64,000 bases of DNA from Gimesia sp. Lineage in GTDB: Bacteria; Planctomycetota; Planctomycetia; Planctomycetales; Planctomycetaceae. The notes beneath the pieces were generated by a model that had not been told where the DNA came from, did no database searches, and saw only the letters and a list, made by a program, of their open reading frames with translations. Positions 62,532 through 64,000 of this stretch are shown one piece after another; the first letter of the stretch is position 1; each line of letters starts with the position of its first letter. The DNA lies in the NCBI GenBank assembly GCA_002706765.1, contig PAJV01000078.1, forward strand, positions 178,432 to 242,431, written 5' to 3'. The position numbers and the translations under genes were made by a program.

Positions 62532-62614
62532 ATCCTGCCAGTCTCTCACGGCTCGTAGTATCAACCAGATAGCCGATAGATGCTGTTTCCGTCTGAAGCA
62601 AAAGAAGTAGTCGG

Positions 62615-63886
62615 ATGAGTGAGATTTCCTCTGCAGAAATTCGAGCGAAAGTAGACGAAGTTTACCGGACGGAGTCGCGTCGTGTTTTCGCTACATTGAT
62701 TCGGCTGATCGGTGATTTCGATCTGGCAGAAGAAGCGATGCATGAAGCGTTTGCAGCGGCAGTCGAACAGTGGCACCGTGATGGAATCCCCGCCAATCCC
62801 CGATCATGGCTGGTTTCAACGGGTCGATTTAAAGCCATCGATCATATTCGCCGTCGCGTCCGTTTTGACGAGGCTCAGCTGGAAGTGGCGCAGAGACTGG
62901 AAAGCATCGCCGGTCTGAATGCCGACAAGTCGGACAGTGAAGTCGAGGATGACCGACTGCGACTGATCTTCACCTGCTGTCACCCGGCGATTGCACCCCA
63001 GGTACAGATTCCGCTGACGTTACGGGAAGTGTGTGGTTTGACTACTGAAGAAATTGCGAGTGCATTTCTGACGTCACCTGCCACGATGGCGCAGCGGATC
63101 GTGCGGGGCAAGTCAAAAATCCGTGATGCGGGGATTCCGTATGTGGTCCCGGATCGGGCAGATCTCCCCGAACGACTGGATGCTGTGTTGACGGTCGTGT
63201 ATCTGGTATTCAACGAAGGTTATTCTGCTTCGTCCGGTGATTCCCTGACCCGCAAAGATTTATCGGAAGAGGCGATCCGACTGGGACGCCTGCTGCTGGG
63301 TCTGCTGGATGACCCGGAAGTGAAAGGGTTACTGGCCTTGATGCTGATTCACGAGTCCCGCCGCGAAGCCCGTTCGACTGCAAACGGAGATCTGATTCTG
63401 CTGGAAGATCAGGATCGTTCTTTATGGGATCAGGATAAGATCCGTGAAGGAACGGCACTGGTGGAGCAGGCGATTGCCTCCGGTGAAGTAGGCAGTTATA
63501 CGATTCAGGCAGCAATCGCGTCGGTCCATGCTGTCGCCCCGCGCGGTGCCGAGACTGACTGGTCCCGTATTATTTCCTGGTATAACCTGCTGTTGCAGGC
63601 AAACCCGACACCGATTATCGAATTGAATCGCGCGGTGGCGATTGCCATGCGCGACGGGGCAGAAGCGGGGCTGGAGTTGATTGACGCGATACTTTCCCGG
63701 GGGGAGCTGGAAGAGTACCATCTGATCTATGCAGCCCGCGCGGATCTCTGCAGGCGACTGGGGCAGATTGATGCAGCCCGCTCTGCTTATCAGAAGGCGC
63801 TCTCGCTGACGAATCAGACGGCAGAAACCCGATTTCTGGAAAGACGGCTCCAGGAACTGGCAACGAATCAGGCTCAGTCTCATTGA
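62615..63886 (+). CDS. ECF42-type RNA polymerase sigma factor with TPR tail (COG4941)
   Basis: 423 residues. Region 2: VFATLIRLIGDFDLAEEAMH, EAFAAAVEQWHRDGIPANPR, SWLVSTGRFKAIDHIRRR; region 4: LIFTCCHPAIAPQVQIPLTL, REVCGLTTEEIASAFLTSPA, TMAQRIVRGKSKIRDAGI. The long C-terminal domain (YLVFNEGYSASSGD, HESRREAR, YNLLLQANPTPIIELNRAVA, AYQKALSLTNQTAETRFL) is the TPR-like extension of ECF42 factors. These usually pair with a DGPF (YCII-like) protein gene, not seen here on either side within the window. Confidence 0.9.
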   Translation: MSEISSAEIRAKVDEVYRTESRRVFATLIRLIGDFDLAEEAMHEAFAAAVEQWHRDGIPANPRSWLVSTGRFKAIDHIRRRVRFDEAQLEVAQRLESIAGLNADKSDSEVEDDRLRLIFTCCHPAIAPQVQIPLTLREVCGLTTEEIASAFLTSPATMAQRIVRGKSKIRDAGIPYVVPDRADLPERLDAVLTVVYLVFNEGYSASSGDSLTRKDLSEEAIRLGRLLLGLLDDPEVKGLLALMLIHESRREARSTANGDLILLEDQDRSLWDQDKIREGTALVEQAIASGEVGSYTIQAAIASVHAVAPRGAETDWSRIISWYNLLLQANPTPIIELNRAVAIAMRDGAEAGLELIDAILSRGELEEYHLIYAARADLCRRLGQIDAARSAYQKALSLTNQTAETRFLERRLQELATNQAQSH

Positions 63887-63941
63887 GCTTCTTGTTGCGC
63901 AACTGCGATAGCCCAAGACTGGCGGACTCCCGAAAAGTGAA

Positions 63942-64000
63942 TTATGCGGCCAGTTGTTGAGCGTATATTCTCTCGAACTGGTCGGGACATTGATAGTTTA
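63942..64000 (-). CDS. Possible transposase C-terminus, cut by window edge
   Basis: The minus-strand frame entering from the right edge ends NYQCPDQFERIYAQQLAA followed by TAA at 63942-63944. An aromatic/proline-rich end of this kind (Y-x-x-P-x-x-F/Y-E) is seen at the C-termini of several DDE transposases such as IS3-like OrfB. Only 18 codons are visible and no inverted repeat could be matched, so this is tentative. Confidence 0.3.
   Translation of the reverse strand, partial: NYQCPDQFERIYAQQLAA

Noticed and set aside
1-64000. CRISPR array, rRNA operon, complete insertion sequence or prophage structural genes
   Set aside because: No regularly spaced repeats, rRNA signature, transposase with terminal repeats or capsid/tail genes were seen within the window.

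Overview
The window looks like a chromosomal piece of a planctomycete, most likely a Gimesia/Planctomyces-type member of the Planctomycetaceae. This is a judgement from gene content: a DUF1559 prepilin-type protein, a DUF1549/DUF1553 + DUF1501 + WD40 gene set, two formylglycine-type sulfatases, PQQ-like propellers, scattered Tad-pilus parts and FlgI-like and FemAB/BioF2-like families typical of that group. Base composition is moderate, with an AT-richer left end. No CRISPR array or rRNA is visible; one tRNA-Ala is present.

Positions 1-5.5 kb are an accessory, probably mobile, segment. It holds short minus-strand genes (two excisionase-like winged-helix proteins, a zinc-ribbon protein, unknowns), an opposing pair with a ribbon-helix-helix protein behind a well-formed promoter/operator, a two-TM protein with a GAF-like domain, and a broken DNA methyltransferase end. 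Unusual DNA here includes a 10-bp phased repeat array (1857-1906), a three-way-junction inverted repeat (2786-2846) and a 12-bp direct repeat beside the broken methyltransferase.

Positions 6-17.7 kb hold a duplicated pair of 390-residue acyltransferase-like genes sharing a 20-bp upstream element, a lipoprotein MsrA, an OafA-type acyltransferase, ferrochelatase, a DUF1559 prepilin, a 55-residue gene that appears to start at ATC, RhlE helicase and a sterol desaturase-like enzyme. Positions 17.8-26.8 kb hold an anchored FlgI-like protein, a family-39-like glycosyltransferase, a giant AsmA-like protein and three TadE/TadG-like pseudopilin genes. Positions 26.9-37.7 kb hold a sulfatase, two metallopeptidases (MtfA-like and M48), a TadD-like TPR lipoprotein, a pilin preceded by a sigma-54 promoter and a long structured leader, a stand-alone EF-Tu domain-III-like protein, tRNA-Ala, a DinB-like protein and lexA.

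Positions 37.9-64 kb hold an LplT-PlsC-Aas fusion for lysophospholipid recycling, a VWA protein, a DCC protein, a second sulfatase, a PQQ propeller, the DUF1549/DUF1501/WD40 operon, envelope enzymes (SRPBCC, GT2, methyltransferase, LRR), an MlaE-MlaF-MlaD lipid transport operon, a PhoX phosphatase, a GntR regulator with two DNA-binding domains and an ECF42-like sigma factor. The last 59 bp may be the end of a transposase. Many genes in the window concern the envelope: lipid transport and repair, surface sugars, pili and secreted hydrolases.

The strongest unexplained signals are the 34.0-34.8 kb sigma-54 leader with twin hairpins presenting the same 11-nt loop, two small genes apparently starting at ATC, and the structured DNA of the left-hand island.
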